DNA of 64,000 bases from Pandoraea eparura. Lineage in GTDB: Bacteria; Pseudomonadota; Gammaproteobacteria; Burkholderiales; Burkholderiaceae. The notes beneath the pieces were generated by a model. The model saw only the letters and a list, made by a program, of their open reading frames with translations. It was not told where the DNA came from and did not search any database. Each line of letters opens with the position of its first letter. The first letter of the stretch is position 1. Made by a program: the position numbers and the translations under genes. This document shows positions 34,619 to 46,260 of the stretch, one piece after another. The stretch covers positions 310,001 to 374,000 of the forward strand of contig NZ_CABPSH010000001.1 of assembly GCF_902459725.1 (NCBI RefSeq), written 5' to 3'.

Positions 34619-37456
34619 ATGAGCGAAAAGAAAGCCCCGAGCAAATATCCCGTCAACCTGCTGGACACGCCGTTCCCGATGCGCGGCGACCTGCCCAAGC
34701 GCGAGCCGCTGTGGGTCAAGCAATGGCAGGAGAAGAAGATCTACGAGAAGATCCGGCGCGCCAGCAAGGGGCGTCCGAAGTTCATCCTGCACGACGGCCC
34801 GCCGTACGCGAACGGTGACATCCACATTGGCCACGCGGTCAACAAGATCCTCAAGGACATGATCGTCAAGGCGCGCAGCCTTGGGGGCTTCGACGCTGCC
34901 TACGTGCCGGGCTGGGACTGCCACGGCATGCCCATCGAGATCCAGATCGAAAAGCAGTTCGGCAAGCACCTGCCGGTGCGCGAAGTGCAGGAAAAGGCGC
35001 GCGCCTATGCCGCCGTGCAGATCGAGCGCCAGAAGGCGGACTTCGAGCGCCTGGGCGTGCTTGGCGAGTGGGACAACCCGTACAAGACCATGAACTTCTC
35101 GAACGAAGCGAACGAGCTTCGGGCGCTCGCGAAGATCATGGAAAACGGCTATGTGTACCGTGGCCTGAAGCCGGTGAACTGGTGCTTCGACTGCGGCTCG
35201 GCACTCGCCGAAGCGGAAGTCGAGTACAAGGACAAGACCGATCTGGCCATCGACGTCGGCTTTGCCTTCGCCGAGCCGGAGAAGGTCGCGAAGGCGTTCG
35301 GCCTGCCGAAGCTGCCGCGCGACGACGGCTATATCGTCATCTGGACGACCACGCCCTGGACGATCCCGTCGAACCAGGCGCTCAACGTGCATCCGGAGGT
35401 CGAATACGCGCTGGTCTCGACCGATCGCGGCCTGCTGATTCTCGCGACCGAACGCGTCGAGGAGTGCCTGAAAACGTACGGCCTGCACGGTGACATCATC
35501 GCCCGCACGAAGGGCGAAGCGCTCTCGCTGATCCGTTTCCATCACCCGCTCTCGACGGCCGACGCCGGCTACGCGCGCACCTCGCCGATCTATCTGGGCG
35601 AGTACGTGACGACCGACACCGGTACGGGCATCGTCCACTCGGCGCCGGCTTACGGCGTGGAAGACTTTATCTCGTGCAAGTCGCACGACATGCCGGACTC
35701 GGAAATCCGCATGCCGGTGCTGGGCGACGGCCGCTACCAGGACAGCCTGCCGCTGTTCGGCGGCCAGTCGATCTGGGATGCCAACCCGCAGATCGTCGAC
35801 GCGCTTCGTGAAGCGGGCTCGCTGTTCCATTCGTTCAAGTACACGCACAGCTACATGCACTGCTGGCGTCACAAGTCGCCAATCATCTATCGCGCGACCA
35901 ACCAGTGGTTCGCGGGCATGGACGTGAAGCCGGTCGACGGCGCGCCGGGCGGCGGCAAGACCCTGCGCGAAATCGCGCTCGCCGGCATCGAGGCCACCGA
36001 GTTCTTCCCGTCGTGGGGCAAGCAGCGTCTGCACAACATGATCGCGCACCGCCCGGACTGGACGCTCTCGCGTCAGCGCCAGTGGGGTGTGCCGATGGCG
36101 TTCTTCGTGCACAAGGCAACCGGCGCGCTGCATCCGCGCACGCCCGAACTGCTCGAAGCCGTGGCCAAGCGCGTGGAAACCGAGGGCATCGAAGCGTGGC
36201 AGACGCTCGATCCAGTCGAACTGCTCGGCGACGAAGCCAACGATTACGTGAAGAACCGCGACACGCTCGACGTGTGGTTCGACTCGGGCACCACGCACTG
36301 GCACGTGCTGCGCGGCTCGCACGCGCATGAACTGGCGTTCCCCGCCGACCTGTACCTGGAAGGCTCGGACCAGCATCGCGGCTGGTTCCATTCGTCGCTG
36401 CTCACCGCGTCGATGCTCGACGGCCGCCCGCCTTACAAGGCGCTGCTCACGCACGGCTTCACCGTCGACGGCCAGGGCCGCAAGATGTCGAAGTCGGTGG
36501 GCAACACCATCGTCCCGCAGGAAGTCGCGGGCAAGCTCGGCGCGGAAATCATTCGCCTGTGGGTGGCATCGACCGATTATTCGGGCGAATTGTCAATCTC
36601 GGACGAGATTCTCAAGCGCGTGGTCGAGAGCTATCGCCGTATTCGCAACACGCTGCGCTTCCTGCTCGCGAACCTGGCCGATTACGACCACGCGAAGCAC
36701 GCGATGCCGACAGATCAATGGCTCGAGATCGACCGCTATGCCGTGGCGCTGGCCCAGTCGCTGCAGACCGAAGTGCTCGGCCACTACGACCGCTACGAGT
36801 TCCACCCGGTCGTGGCCAAGCTCCAGACGTTCTGCTCCGAGGATCTCGGTGGCTTCTATCTCGACATCCTGAAGGATCGTCTGTACACGAGCGCGCCGGA
36901 CGCCCCGGCACGCCGCGCCGCCCAAAACGCGCTCTACCACATCACGCACGGCCTGCTCAAGCTCATGGCCCCGTTCCTGTCGTTCACGGCGGAGGAGGCG
37001 TGGCAAGTGTTCCAGCCGGGCAACGACACGATTTTCACCGAGACGTACTACGCTTATCCGGACGTCGCGGAAGGCTCGCGCCTGCTCGAGAAGTGGTACC
37101 TGCTGCGCACGGTGCGCGGCGACGTCACCAAGGCACTCGAAGAGGCACGCGCGGCGGAACAGATCGGTTCGTCGCTGCAGGCCGAAGTGGACGTGCGCGT
37201 CTCGGGACGCAAGTACGAGGTGCTGGCCAGCCTCGGCGACGATCTGCGCTTCGTGCTGATCACGTCGGCGGCGGCGGTCACGCAGGTGGCGACCGAAGCC
37301 GACGAAGGCGTGGTGGTCACACCGTCCTCGCACCAGAAGTGCGAGCGTTGCTGGCACTATCGTGAAGACGTGGGCGCAGACGCCGCCCATCCCACCCTTT
37401 GCGGCCGTTGCGTGTCGAATCTGTTCGGCAGCGGCGAACACCGGAGCGCGGCATAA
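34619..37456 (+). CDS. ileS: Isoleucyl-tRNA synthetase
   Basis: Class I aminoacyl-tRNA synthetase of 945 residues that charges tRNA-Ile and edits valine. The HIGH signature is in [13 protein letters not shown] (61-73), and KMSKS is at 622-626. The editing CP1 domain contains [14 protein letters not shown]. Four C-terminal cysteines (CERC and CGRC, about 907-928) form the bacterial zinc site. The TAA overlaps the lspA ATG by one base, so translation is coupled. Confidence 0.98.
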   Translation: MSEKKAPSKYPVNLLDTPFPMRGDLPKREPLWVKQWQEKKIYEKIRRASKGRPKFILHDGPPYANGDIHIGHAVNKILKDMIVKARSLGGFDAAYVPGWDCHGMPIEIQIEKQFGKHLPVREVQEKARAYAAVQIERQKADFERLGVLGEWDNPYKTMNFSNEANELRALAKIMENGYVYRGLKPVNWCFDCGSALAEAEVEYKDKTDLAIDVGFAFAEPEKVAKAFGLPKLPRDDGYIVIWTTTPWTIPSNQALNVHPEVEYALVSTDRGLLILATERVEECLKTYGLHGDIIARTKGEALSLIRFHHPLSTADAGYARTSPIYLGEYVTTDTGTGIVHSAPAYGVEDFISCKSHDMPDSEIRMPVLGDGRYQDSLPLFGGQSIWDANPQIVDALREAGSLFHSFKYTHSYMHCWRHKSPIIYRATNQWFAGMDVKPVDGAPGGGKTLREIALAGIEATEFFPSWGKQRLHNMIAHRPDWTLSRQRQWGVPMAFFVHKATGALHPRTPELLEAVAKRVETEGIEAWQTLDPVELLGDEANDYVKNRDTLDVWFDSGTTHWHVLRGSHAHELAFPADLYLEGSDQHRGWFHSSLLTASMLDGRPPYKALLTHGFTVDGQGRKMSKSVGNTIVPQEVAGKLGAEIIRLWVASTDYSGELSISDEILKRVVESYRRIRNTLRFLLANLADYDHAKHAMPTDQWLEIDRYAVALAQSLQTEVLGHYDRYEFHPVVAKLQTFCSEDLGGFYLDILKDRLYTSAPDAPARRAAQNALYHITHGLLKLMAPFLSFTAEEAWQVFQPGNDTIFTETYYAYPDVAEGSRLLEKWYLLRTVRGDVTKALEEARAAEQIGSSLQAEVDVRVSGRKYEVLASLGDDLRFVLITSAAAVTQVATEADEGVVVTPSSHQKCERCWHYREDVGADAAHPTLCGRCVSNLFGSGEHRSAA

Positions 37457-38001
37457 TGGCAACGAAAGCAGGTGCCCGTACGGGGGCACGTCGCAGCAAT
37501 GGCAACGGTGGCGCGCGTGGCGGCGCCACGTTTGGTCTGGCCCCGTGGCTCGGGGTTGCGGTCATTGCGATCCTGCTCGATCAGGTCACCAAGCTCACGG
37601 TCCTGAAGACATTCCAGTACGGCGAGTTTCATCCGCTGACGTCGTTCTTCAACCTGGTGCTGGTGTACAACAAGGGCGCGGCGTTCAGTTTCCTGGCGGC
37701 CGCGGGCGGCTGGCAGCGCTGGTTCTTCACGCTGCTCGGCCTGGTCGCGGCAACCGTGATCATCTGGCTGCTCAAGCGTCATAACGGCCAGAAGATGTTC
37801 TGCCTGTCGCTCTCGCTGATTCTTGGCGGCGCGTTGGGCAACGTGATCGATCGGGTGATCTACGGCCACGTGATCGACTTTCTGGACTTTCATGTCGGCG
37901 GCTGGCACTGGCCGGCGTTCAACGTCGCCGACTCGGCCATTTGCGTGGGCGCGGTCCTGCTGGTGATCGACGAGTTGCGCCGCGTGAGGCGCGGCAAGTA
38001 G
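37456..38001 (+). CDS. lspA: Lipoprotein signal peptidase (signal peptidase II)
   Basis: Inner-membrane aspartyl protease that cleaves prolipoprotein signal peptides. The protein has 181 residues with four hydrophobic helices. The catalytic pair is Asp132 (GNVIDRV) and Asp159 (FNVADSAI); the LDQVTK and NKGAAFSFL blocks are intact. A 25-residue Gly/Arg-rich cytoplasmic extension precedes helix 1. It begins inside the ileS stop codon. Confidence 0.96.
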   Translation: MATKAGARTGARRSNGNGGARGGATFGLAPWLGVAVIAILLDQVTKLTVLKTFQYGEFHPLTSFFNLVLVYNKGAAFSFLAAAGGWQRWFFTLLGLVAATVIIWLLKRHNGQKMFCLSLSLILGGALGNVIDRVIYGHVIDFLDFHVGGWHWPAFNVADSAICVGAVLLVIDELRRVRRGK

Positions 38002-38135
38002 CGCCTGGCGCCGTGCGCCGCGGGCTCCCTGCGGCGCGACCCGCCCCGACGCCACGGCGCGGGGCGCGGATCGAGGAAAAACACCGTCGCGGCGCCCAGG
38101 AGGCGCCGCGCAGCACTTTGGAGGGGACACTCCCT

Positions 38136-39356
38136 ATGGAACACGGTGAACTTGCGGGCAAGACCATCGTTCTCGGCCTGACCGGCGGCATCGCCTGCTA
38201 CAAGTCGGCCGAACTCACCCGGTTGCTCATCAAGGCCGGTGCGACGGTGCAGGTCGTGATGACCGAGGCCGCCACGCAATTCATCACGCCGCTCACGATG
38301 CAGGCGCTTTCGGGCCGCCCGGTCTTCACCAGTCAATGGGATGGGCGCATCGACAACAACATGGCGCACATCGACCTCTCGCGCGAGGCCGACGCCATTC
38401 TCATCGCCCCGGCCTCCACCGACTTCCTCGCCAAGCTCGCGCACGGCATGGCGGACGATCTGCTCTCGACGCTGTGCGTGGCGCGCGATTGCCCGCTGCT
38501 GGTAGCGCCCGCGATGAACCGTCAGATGTGGGCCCATCCGGCGACCCAGCGCAATGCGGCGACGCTGCGCGGCGACGGCGTCACGATCCTCGGCCCCGGC
38601 AGCGGCGAGCAGGCCTGCGGCGAAATCGGCGACGGGCGGATGCTCGAACCGGAAGACCTCTTCGAGGCGCTCGCCGGCTTCTTTCAGCCGAAGCGTCTCG
38701 CCGGGCGTCGTGTGCTCGTTACCGCCGGCCCGACCTTCGAGCCCATCGACCCAGTGCGCGGCCTGACCAACCTGTCCAGCGGCAAGATGGGCTTTGCGCT
38801 CGCGCGCGCGGCGGCGCAGGCCGGTGCCGATGTGCATCTGATTGCCGGCCCGTGTGCACTGGCGACGCCCTACGGCGTGACACGCAGCAACGTTCAGACC
38901 GCGCAGCAAATGTACGACGCCGTGATGGCCGACCTATCACACGGGCCGCACCACGATATCTTCATTGCGGTGGCTGCCGTCGCCGATTGGCGCGTGCGCG
39001 ATGTGGCCCGCGACAAGATCAAGAAGGCGGGCGACGCCGACGTGCCCACGCTCGAATTTGTGCAGAACCCCGACATCCTGGCGGCCGTCGCGCAGTTGCC
39101 GACGCCGCCCTACTGTGTGGGGTTCGCTGCCGAATCGGGCGATCTGGAAACGCACGGCGCCCAGAAGCGCAAACGCAAGCAGGTGCCGTTGCTCGTCGGC
39201 AATCTCGGGCCGGCAACGTTCGGGCAGGACGACAACGAAGTCATCCTGTTCGACGAGGCCGGGCAGCAACGCCTGCCGCGCGCCAACAAGGCGTCGCTCG
39301 CCCAACGCCTGATCGCTGAAATCGCGACCCGCCTTCCGTCGCGCGCGCCAGGCTGA
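38136..39356 (+). CDS. coaBC: Bifunctional phosphopantothenoylcysteine decarboxylase/synthetase
   Basis: Two consecutive CoA-synthesis steps in one 406-residue protein. The CoaC part carries the flavin-binding [11 protein letters not shown], His79, Asn128 (PAMNRQMW) and Cys161 in [13 protein letters not shown]. CoaB starts near 185 with [21 protein letters not shown] and [13 protein letters not shown]. The start ATG 38136 has GGAGGGG 9 nt before it, 134 bp after lspA. In related genomes dut usually follows directly; here two other genes intervene. Confidence 0.96.
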   Translation: MEHGELAGKTIVLGLTGGIACYKSAELTRLLIKAGATVQVVMTEAATQFITPLTMQALSGRPVFTSQWDGRIDNNMAHIDLSREADAILIAPASTDFLAKLAHGMADDLLSTLCVARDCPLLVAPAMNRQMWAHPATQRNAATLRGDGVTILGPGSGEQACGEIGDGRMLEPEDLFEALAGFFQPKRLAGRRVLVTAGPTFEPIDPVRGLTNLSSGKMGFALARAAAQAGADVHLIAGPCALATPYGVTRSNVQTAQQMYDAVMADLSHGPHHDIFIAVAAVADWRVRDVARDKIKKAGDADVPTLEFVQNPDILAAVAQLPTPPYCVGFAAESGDLETHGAQKRKRKQVPLLVGNLGPATFGQDDNEVILFDEAGQQRLPRANKASLAQRLIAEIATRLPSRAPG

Positions 39357-39476
39357 CGGCCGTCTGCGCCAAACCGCACGGCGCACACCGTCTCATCGGT
39401 GTCTCGTCTGTCATCGTCGTTGTCCGGCGACGCTGGCAGACTGGCGGCGACGCTCGACGTCACGGCCTCAGCCCTA

Positions 39477-39508
39477 CGGTACTTCGGTACTTCGGTACTT
39501 CGGTACTT
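39477..39508. repeat. 8-bp tandem repeat (CGGTACTT)4
   Basis: Four perfect copies of CGGTACTT plus a partial CGG, 45 bp upstream of the MFS transporter ATG. It sits in the 196-bp spacer after coaBC, where the MFS promoter would be expected. The 8-bp unit means length changes would shift promoter spacing, not a reading frame. Confidence 0.9.
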
Positions 39509-39552
39509 CGGCCATTGAGTCTCGAAGGCCATCGCAAACGATAACAAGCCCA

Positions 39553-40773
39553 ATGACGCAACCTCCCACCCCTGCGCGACCCGCCGTCAGTGTCTACGGG
39601 ACACTGAGCATGCTCGCCGCGATCATGTTCTTCGGCTTCATGACGATCGGCATGCCACTGCCCGTCCTGCCGGTCTACGTGCATGAAACGCTCGGCTACG
39701 GCTCGTTCGTGGTCGGGGTGACCATCGGCATCCAGTCGGTCGTCACGCTGCTGCTGCGCTCTTACGCCGGACGCACCGTCGACACTCGCGGCCCGCGCCG
39801 CGCCGTATTGACCGGCCTGTGCGGCTGCGGCGCGGCGGGTGTGCTGTACCTGGCCGCGTCGATGGTGCCGAACCCGGCGCTCGCGCTGGGCATCCTCATT
39901 GCGGGGCGCGTCGTGCTCGGCTTCGGCGAAAGCCTGATCCTGACCGGTGGCATGTCGTGGGGCATCGGCCTGCTCGGCGCCGCCCACGCCAGCAAGGCGA
40001 TTTCGTGGCAGGGCGTGTCGATGTACACGGCGATCGCCATCGGCGCGCCGTTCGGGGCGTATCTGCTGCAAGCGGCGGGCTTTACGGCGGTCTCGCTCGT
40101 GAACATCGCCCTGCCCGCCATCGCCTTCGCGATCGCGCTGCGTCTGCCGGCGGCCGCGCCCGTGGGCGGCCATCGGCTGCCGTTCTTCCGGGTCGTGGGG
40201 CTGGTGTGGCGGCCCGGGCTGGCGATGACGCTGGGCAGCATCGGCTACGCCGTTATCGCCGCGTTCATCACGCTCTACTATGCGAGTCACGGCTGGTCGG
40301 GCGCCGCCTTCGCGCTCACGCTGTACAGCGCCTGTTTCATCGGTATGCGGATCGTGCTGGCGCACGCCGTCGATCGCTTCGGCGGACGCCGTGTCGCGAT
40401 GGCCTCGCTCGTGTTCAGCGCCATCGGCCAGTTTCTGCTGTGGGGCGCGGTGAACCCGGATATGGCCCTCGTGGGCGCGGGACTCACCGGCGTGGGCTTC
40501 TCGCTGGTGTTCCCGGCGCTTGGGGTGGAAGCCCTGCGCCAGGTGCCACCGCAAAACCGCGGCGCGGCGCTGGCGGCCTACTCGGCGTTCTTCGATCTGG
40601 CGCTTGGGCTGATCGGTCCGATGGCCGGACTCGTCGCCAACTATTTCGGCTATGCGTCGATCTTCCTGTGCGGTGCCCTCGGCGGCATCGTCGCGATTCT
40701 GATGATTGCACGCCTGCCGCATGCAGGCCCGGTGGCCACGCCGGTGGACTCGTCCGCCGGCAGCGGCCACTGA
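39553..40773 (+). CDS. MFS transporter, YhhS/YfcJ-like
   Basis: Inner-membrane major-facilitator protein of 406 residues with twelve predicted helices. The loop after helix 2 has GRTVDTRGPRRAV (a variant of the GxxxDRxGRR motif), and the mid-protein MSWGIGLLGAAHASKAISWQGVSMY resembles the YhhS/YfcJ efflux-type group. The substrate is unknown. It is separated from the next gene, a luciferase-like monooxygenase, by 54 bp, so the two probably form an operon inserted between coaBC and dut. Confidence 0.85.
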   Translation: MTQPPTPARPAVSVYGTLSMLAAIMFFGFMTIGMPLPVLPVYVHETLGYGSFVVGVTIGIQSVVTLLLRSYAGRTVDTRGPRRAVLTGLCGCGAAGVLYLAASMVPNPALALGILIAGRVVLGFGESLILTGGMSWGIGLLGAAHASKAISWQGVSMYTAIAIGAPFGAYLLQAAGFTAVSLVNIALPAIAFAIALRLPAAAPVGGHRLPFFRVVGLVWRPGLAMTLGSIGYAVIAAFITLYYASHGWSGAAFALTLYSACFIGMRIVLAHAVDRFGGRRVAMASLVFSAIGQFLLWGAVNPDMALVGAGLTGVGFSLVFPALGVEALRQVPPQNRGAALAAYSAFFDLALGLIGPMAGLVANYFGYASIFLCGALGGIVAILMIARLPHAGPVATPVDSSAGSGH

Positions 40774-40827
40774 CCGACACAATGACGTGTCGACGACGCC
40801 GTGTCGTCGACCTGGAGCCCCTCACTC

Positions 40828-41862
40828 ATGACGCCTACGGCAACGGCACGCATCAAGCTGTCGATCCTCGACCAAACACCCGTGATTCACGGTCACAGTG
40901 TGGCCGATGCCATCGCGGCCACCGTCGAGCTGGCGCAGGCCGCCGACGACCTGGGTTACACGCGCTACTGGTGCGCAGAGCATCACGGGTTGCGCGGCGT
41001 GGCCAATCCGGCACCGGAGGTCATGATCGCGCGCCTCGCCAGCGTGACGAAACACCTGCGGGTCGGCTCGGGCGGTGTGATGCTGCCCTATTACAGTCCG
41101 TTCAAGTTGGCCGAGCAGTTTCTGATGCTCGAGGCGCTGTTTCCGAATCGCATCGACCTGGGCGTCGGACGCGCACCCGGCGGCGACATGCGCACGGCGC
41201 GCGCCGTTGCCAAGGGGCCTTACGATGCCGGCGAGCATTTTCCGCAACAGGTGGCCGAACTGGCTGGCCTCTTCGATGACACGCTGGCCGACGATCACCC
41301 ATTGCGTGGCGTGCTGCTGCAACCGGCAGTGACAACGCGCCCCGAGCTGTGGGTGTTGGGCTCGAGCGAGTTCGGCGGCCTGCTGGCCGCGCAGCTCGGC
41401 CTGCGCTACTGCTTCGCCCACTTCATCAATGCCCATGACGGCCATCGCGTCACGCAGGCGTATCGCGAGCGCTTTACCCCGGCCACGCTTGGCAAGCCCT
41501 ATTGCGCAGTGGCGCTCTTCGTGATCTGCGCCGACACCGACGCCGAGGCGAAAGCGTTGGAAGCCGGCGTTGACCTGCGCCGCGTGCAGATGGCCTATGG
41601 CATGAACGAACCGATTCCGAGCCTTGAACAGGGCGCGCAGGCCACGGCACAGTATCGTGAACGGGAATTGTCGGTGATTGCGCGCGAGAAGCCGCGTAGT
41701 ATCATCGGCACCCCGGAGCGCGTGACGGAGCGCGTACTGGCATTGCAGGAACAGTTCGAGGCCGACGAAATCGTCGTATTGACCGTGGCCGGCAGTTATC
41801 GCGCCCGGCTGCGCTCACACGAATTGCTCGCGCAAGCGTTTTCGTTGCGCAGCGCCGACTGA
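40828..41862 (+). CDS. Luciferase-like (LLM) flavin-dependent monooxygenase
   Basis: FMN-linked TIM-barrel oxidoreductase of 344 residues of the MsnO8/YhbW group. The opening KLSILDQTPV, the WCAEHHG motif and VGSGGVMLPYYSPFKLAEQF, followed by RIDLGVGRAPGGD, are typical. GGAG at 40814-40817 supports ATG 40828; GTG 40801 is a longer option. Function is unassigned; with the MFS gene it may form an oxidation/efflux pair. These proteins need an external flavin reductase, which is not next to it. Confidence 0.87.
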   Translation: MTPTATARIKLSILDQTPVIHGHSVADAIAATVELAQAADDLGYTRYWCAEHHGLRGVANPAPEVMIARLASVTKHLRVGSGGVMLPYYSPFKLAEQFLMLEALFPNRIDLGVGRAPGGDMRTARAVAKGPYDAGEHFPQQVAELAGLFDDTLADDHPLRGVLLQPAVTTRPELWVLGSSEFGGLLAAQLGLRYCFAHFINAHDGHRVTQAYRERFTPATLGKPYCAVALFVICADTDAEAKALEAGVDLRRVQMAYGMNEPIPSLEQGAQATAQYRERELSVIAREKPRSIIGTPERVTERVLALQEQFEADEIVVLTVAGSYRARLRSHELLAQAFSLRSAD

Positions 41863-41949
41863 TACGGGCACCTGAGACGCTCGCCTGAGCCCGCCGCGTC
41901 TCCGGCTGCATTTTTCGACTGCCATCCCTCCAACCATCGCCACAAGACC

Positions 41950-42396
41950 ATGAACCTCGACGTCAAGATTCTCGATGAGCGCCTGCGCTCGCAGTTGCCC
42001 GCCTATGCCACACCGGGTAGCGCCGGACTCGATCTGCGCGCATGCCTTGACGCGCCGCTGACGATTGAACCCGGCCAGACGGTGCTCGTGCCGACGGGGC
42101 TGGCGATCCATCTGTCCGATCCGGGCTACGCCGCGTTGATCCTGCCGCGCTCGGGTCTCGGCCACAAGCACGGCATCGTGCTCGGCAACCTGGTTGGGCT
42201 GATCGACTCGGATTACCAGGGCCAACTGATGGTCTCGACCTGGAATCGCGGCCATGCACCGTTTGTGCTGAATCCGTTCGAGCGTCTGGCGCAACTGGTG
42301 ATCGTTCCGGTCGTGCAGGCGACGTTCAACCTCGTCGACGAATTCCCCGAGAGCGATCGCGGCGCGGGCGGCTTCGGCAGCACAGGCAAGCACTGA
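41950..42396 (+). CDS. dut: Deoxyuridine 5'-triphosphate nucleotidohydrolase (dUTPase)
   Basis: Hydrolyses dUTP to dUMP and keeps uracil out of DNA. The protein has 148 residues and acts as a homotrimer. All five motifs are present: GSAGLDLRA (1), [11 protein letters not shown] (2), [12 protein letters not shown] (3), RLAQLVIVP (4) and the C-terminal [10 protein letters not shown] (5) that closes over the active site. It ends the region before the convergent clpA and a shared terminator. Confidence 0.97.
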   Translation: MNLDVKILDERLRSQLPAYATPGSAGLDLRACLDAPLTIEPGQTVLVPTGLAIHLSDPGYAALILPRSGLGHKHGIVLGNLVGLIDSDYQGQLMVSTWNRGHAPFVLNPFERLAQLVIVPVVQATFNLVDEFPESDRGAGGFGSTGKH

Positions 42397-42471
42397 CGTC
42401 ACGCCGGCGCGGCCTTGCAGCGTCGCCGCAGTGCGAACAGGCCAAGAGAACCACGGAAACACGGAAACACG

Positions 42472-42500
42472 AAAAAGCGCCGCATGAAGCGGCGCTTTTT
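42472..42500. terminator. Bidirectional terminator between dut and clpA
   Basis: AAAAAGCGCCGC pairs with GCGGCGCTTTTT around ATGAA, so each strand has a GC stem followed by five T residues. It serves convergent dut and clpA. Confidence 0.9.
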
Positions 42501-42520
42501 CATTGGGTGACGCGGGCCAA

Positions 42521-44818
42521 TTACTCGACTTCGGCGGCTTCCGGTTCCGCACGGGCGTTGCCGTCCTGCGGGAAGGACAGTTGCACCTGATCGTGCTCGT
42601 CCAGATCCACCGTGACGCGCCCGCCGCTGGTCAGACGGCCGAACAGCAATTCGTCGGCCAGCGCACGACGGATCGTGTCCTGGATCAGACGCTGCATCGG
42701 ACGCGCGCCCATGAGCGGATCGAAACCCTTCTTCGCCAGGAACGCGCGCAGCTTGTCGGTGAAGACCACCTCGACCTTCTTCTCGTGCAACTGGTCTTCC
42801 AGCTGGATGAGGAACTTGTCGACCACGCGCAGGATGATCTGCTCGTCGAGCGGCTTGAAGCTGATGATCGCGTCCAGACGATTGCGGAACTCCGGCGTGA
42901 ACATGCGCTTGATGTCGGCCATTTCGTCGCCGGCCTGACGCTCGTTCGTGAAGCCGATGCTCGCACGGTTGATCGTCTCGGCGCCCGCATTCGTCGTCAT
43001 GATGACGATGACGTTACGGAAATCCGCCTTGCGACCGTTGTTGTCGGTAAGCGTGCCGTGATCCATCACCTGGAGCAGCACGTTGAAGATGTCAGGATGT
43101 GCCTTCTCGATTTCGTCGAGCAGCAGCACGCAATGCGGCTTCTTCGTGACGGCTTCGGTCAGCAGACCACCCTGGTCGAACCCCACATACCCCGGAGGCG
43201 CACCGATCAGACGGCTCACCGCGTGACGTTCCATGTACTCCGACATATCGAAGCGGATCAGCTCGATGCCCAGCGTGAAGGCGAGCTGCTTCGCGACTTC
43301 GGTCTTGCCGACACCGGTCGGGCCCGAGAACAGGAACGCGCCGATCGGCTTGTCCGTCTTGCCCAGCCCGGCACGCGACATCTTGATCGCGGCCGACAAG
43401 GCATCGATGGCCGGGTCTTGCCCGAACACCACGCTCTTGAGGTCGCGGTCGAGCGTCTGCAGCTTGCCGCGGTCATCCGCCGAGACGCTCTGCGCCGGAA
43501 TGCGCGCAATCTTCGACACGATGTCCTCGATCTCGCCCTTGCCGATCGTCTTCTTCTGCTTGGACTTCGGCAGGATGCGCTGGGCGGCGCCGGCCTCGTC
43601 GATCACGTCGATCGCCTTGTCAGGCAGGTGACGGTCGGTGATGAACTTGGCGGACAGCTCGGCGGCAGCCGACAGCGCACTCGACGAGTACTTCACGCCG
43701 TGGTGCTCTTCGAAACGCGACTTCAGCCCGCGCAGAATCTGCACCGTCTGCTCGATGGTCGGCTCATTCACGTCGATCTTCTGGAAGCGACGCGACAGGG
43801 CGGCGTCCTTCTCGAAGATGCCGCGATACTCGGTGAAAGTCGTGGCACCGATGCACTTGAGCTGCCCCGACGACAACGCCGGCTTGAGCAGGTTCGAGGC
43901 GTCGAGCGTGCCGCCCGATGCGGCGCCCGCGCCGATCAGCGTATGAATCTCGTCGATGAACAGGATCGCGTTGTTGCGCTCCTTGAGTTCCTTGAGCACC
44001 GCCTTCAGGCGTTGCTCGAAGTCGCCGCGATACTTCGTGCCGGCGAGCAACGCGCCCATGTCCAGCGAGTAGACGGCGGCGTCCTGCAGAATCTCGGGCA
44101 CTTCGCCACGCGTCACGCGCCAGGCGAGGCCTTCGGCGATGGCCGTCTTGCCCACGCCGGCTTCGCCGACAAGCAGCGGATTGTTCTTGCGGCGGCGGCA
44201 CAGCACCTGCACCACGCGCTCGACTTCTGCCTCGCGCCCGATGAGCGGATCGATCTTGCCGTCGCGCGCCAGTTGGTTGAGGTTCTGGGTGTACTGCGCG
44301 AGCGGGCTTTCCTTCGCGTTGGCGCCCTCTTCCCCTTCGGCACTGCCTTCGCCAGCTTTGGCCGACTCGCCGGGCGCGCCCGTCTTGGTAATGCCGTGGG
44401 AGATGAAATTGACGACGTCCAGACGCGTCACGCCCTGCTGCTGCAGGTAATAGACCGCGTGGGAATCCTTCTCGCCGAAGATGGCGACCAGCACGTTGGC
44501 GCCCGTCACTTCCTTCTTGCCGTTGGACGTCGATTGCACGTGCATGATGGCGCGTTGAATCACGCGCTGGAACCCGAGCGTGGGCTGTGTGTCGACCTCG
44601 TCGCTTCCCGGCACCGTCGGCGTATTGTCCGCGATGAAGTTGCGCAGGTTCTGCCGTAAATCCTCAAGATTTGCGGCGCAGGCGCGCAACACTTCGGCAG
44701 CGGTCGGGTTATCCAACAGGGCGAGCAACAGGTGCTCGACCGTGATGAACTCGTGTCGTGCCTGGCGCGCTTCCATAAACGCCATGTGCAGGCTGACTTC
44801 CAATTCCTGGGCAATCAT
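42521..44818 (-). CDS. clpA: ATP-dependent Clp protease ATP-binding subunit ClpA
   Basis: AAA+ unfoldase of 765 residues that feeds ClpP. The N-terminal double Clp-N domain starts [15 protein letters not shown]1 has Walker A GEAGVGKT, and D2 has GPTGVGKT with Walker [15 protein letters not shown] 44818 overlaps the clpS TGA, so the adaptor and the unfoldase are made together. The C-terminus ends in an acidic tail. ClpP is elsewhere. Confidence 0.97.
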   Translation of the reverse strand: MIAQELEVSLHMAFMEARQARHEFITVEHLLLALLDNPTAAEVLRACAANLEDLRQNLRNFIADNTPTVPGSDEVDTQPTLGFQRVIQRAIMHVQSTSNGKKEVTGANVLVAIFGEKDSHAVYYLQQQGVTRLDVVNFISHGITKTGAPGESAKAGEGSAEGEEGANAKESPLAQYTQNLNQLARDGKIDPLIGREAEVERVVQVLCRRRKNNPLLVGEAGVGKTAIAEGLAWRVTRGEVPEILQDAAVYSLDMGALLAGTKYRGDFEQRLKAVLKELKERNNAILFIDEIHTLIGAGAASGGTLDASNLLKPALSSGQLKCIGATTFTEYRGIFEKDAALSRRFQKIDVNEPTIEQTVQILRGLKSRFEEHHGVKYSSSALSAAAELSAKFITDRHLPDKAIDVIDEAGAAQRILPKSKQKKTIGKGEIEDIVSKIARIPAQSVSADDRGKLQTLDRDLKSVVFGQDPAIDALSAAIKMSRAGLGKTDKPIGAFLFSGPTGVGKTEVAKQLAFTLGIELIRFDMSEYMERHAVSRLIGAPPGYVGFDQGGLLTEAVTKKPHCVLLLDEIEKAHPDIFNVLLQVMDHGTLTDNNGRKADFRNVIVIMTTNAGAETINRASIGFTNERQAGDEMADIKRMFTPEFRNRLDAIISFKPLDEQIILRVVDKFLIQLEDQLHEKKVEVVFTDKLRAFLAKKGFDPLMGARPMQRLIQDTIRRALADELLFGRLTSGGRVTVDLDEHDQVQLSFPQDGNARAEPEAAEVE

Positions 44819-45129
44819 GCTTCCTCCATCACGCACTGCAGCGGGTGCCCGGACTGCCTTGCATGGCTAACAACTTGCTCAACTTTGGTCGCCGCGACGT
44901 CGCGCGTAAAGACCCCACAAACTCCCCTGCCCTCGCGGTGAACCTTGAGCATGATCTGCGTGGCAGACTCCCGGTCCTTATTGAAATATTCCTGAATGAC
45001 CATCACCACGAATTCCATCGGGGTGAAATCGTCATTCAACAGTACCACCTTGTACATCGATGGCGGCTTGAGCTGCTGCTCTTGCCGCTCCTGTACGGTG
45101 TCGTCATGCGTTGTCGGTAAGGTTGCCAT
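44815..45129 (-). CDS. clpS: ATP-dependent Clp protease adaptor ClpS
   Basis: N-end-rule adaptor of 104 residues that delivers substrates to ClpA. The core has [17 protein letters not shown] (residues 26-42, with the N-degron pocket Asn/Asp-Asp), [21 protein letters not shown] and a 25-residue flexible N-terminal tail. It overlaps clpA by 4 bp and is divergent from cspA. Confidence 0.96.
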   Translation of the reverse strand: MATLPTTHDDTVQERQEQQLKPPSMYKVVLLNDDFTPMEFVVMVIQEYFNKDRESATQIMLKVHREGRGVCGVFTRDVAATKVEQVVSHARQSGHPLQCVMEEA

Positions 45130-45396
45130 ACGTGGATTCTAAACAACTCCCGGGTGCAGGAAGCAATCGGAGCCCCTATTGCCGCCTGCCGTCCGGTCGT
45201 CCACCGGAATGCCAACACTCGTCGATCGTCGCGCGCGTTGTCCAGCAAGGCGCCGCAGCCCCGACCACCGGGACGTGCCACACCCATATGAGTCAGCTTA
45301 ACCCAAATTTCAAGGGCGTGTCTCCGCACGCCCGACGCCCGCTCGGACATCAGGGTAAAACCTGATCGAGCACAACTTCTATCGTTCAAAAAGGGC

Positions 45397-45571
45397 TTGA
45401 CACTGTTGGTAGTTAGCGAAAACAATCATCGTGGCGCTTTTCCTCTATAAGCGTTTTAAAAGAAAAGATGCCTGGGTGAGCCTAAGAAGCCGCCGCCAGC
45501 CGGCGGGATTTTCAGATGTGCTCGTTGTTGCGGTGATGTGTAGTAGTCGTAATTGTTGAGGGGAAGTTAGT
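45397..45571 (+). promoter_or_regulatory. Upstream region of the cold-shock gene
   Basis: A consensus -35 TTGACA lies at 45397-45402 with no matching -10 at 16-18 bp; a TATAAG at 45446-45451 is another candidate. If transcription starts in this area the 5' leader is 100-150 nt, as expected for cold-shock mRNAs whose leader folds by temperature. The ribosome site near 45556 is AGGGGA. Confidence 0.4.
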
Positions 45572-45778
45572 ATGGCAACCGGTACGGTCAAATGGTTTAA
45601 CGACGCCAAGGGTTTTGGTTTCATCACGCCGGATGAGGGCGGCGAAGATCTGTTCGCTCACTTCTCGGCAATCCAGATGAACGGCTTCAAGACCCTCAAG
45701 GAAGGTCAAAAGGTCCAGTTCGAGGTCGTCCAGGGCCCGAAGGGCAAGCAGGCTTCGAACATCCAGGCACCTGCCTGA
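45572..45778 (+). CDS. cspA: Cold-shock protein, CspA family
   Basis: Single-stranded nucleic-acid-binding protein of 68 residues, one cold-shock domain. RNP1 is KGFGFI (about 13-18) and RNP2 is DLFAHFS (about 26-32). The start [11 protein letters not shown] is canonical for betaproteobacterial CspA. It is a single gene with its own terminator. Confidence 0.97.
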   Translation: MATGTVKWFNDAKGFGFITPDEGGEDLFAHFSAIQMNGFKTLKEGQKVQFEVVQGPKGKQASNIQAPA

Positions 45779-45803
45779 GGTAGCGCCGTTCGACGCATTG
45801 AAG

Positions 45804-45826
45804 ACCCGGCTTCGGCCGGGTTTTTT
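45804..45826 (+). terminator. Terminator of cspA
   Basis: ACCCGGC, loop TTCG, GCCGGGT, then a run of T (45822-45826). Confidence 0.92.
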
Positions 45827-46260
45827 ATTGCGCCGCAGCAATGCATCGTGTGCCGATACATTTTTTGGGATCCATTCCGGAATGCCAAAAGCGACGCCAG
45901 TTTCCACTCGCTCGTAAAAGTTTTATGAAATTTATCGGCGCTTAATCCCTTATCCAGTTTGCTTCGTCGATATATTCCACTCCGTTATTAAAATGTCACT
46001 CCGCAATCTTGTACTGCGGAAATCCATTACGCACCCTGCTTATTTGGCTCAGTATTCTACGCAGCCGGCCGGTCAACCGATGCCCGATAGGCGCGAGTTA
46101 AGCATCGGAAAGAATGTATTGTTTAACGCGTCGACCCACGGAATCCAGTGCAGCCATGCGAATCACGCATGAATAACGTTTGTTTCTCGCGAATTTTTCA
46201 TGAAACAAATGATTCTCCATCGTTTGACTGGCGAACTTCTCTGCCGACCTACCTCCCCCT

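Noticed and set aside
34397-36454. A 685-codon minus-strand open frame across ribF and ileS
   Set aside because: It is the antisense shadow of ileS: Arg/Val/Glu-rich composition, no ribosome site, no family match. High GC makes such long antisense frames common.
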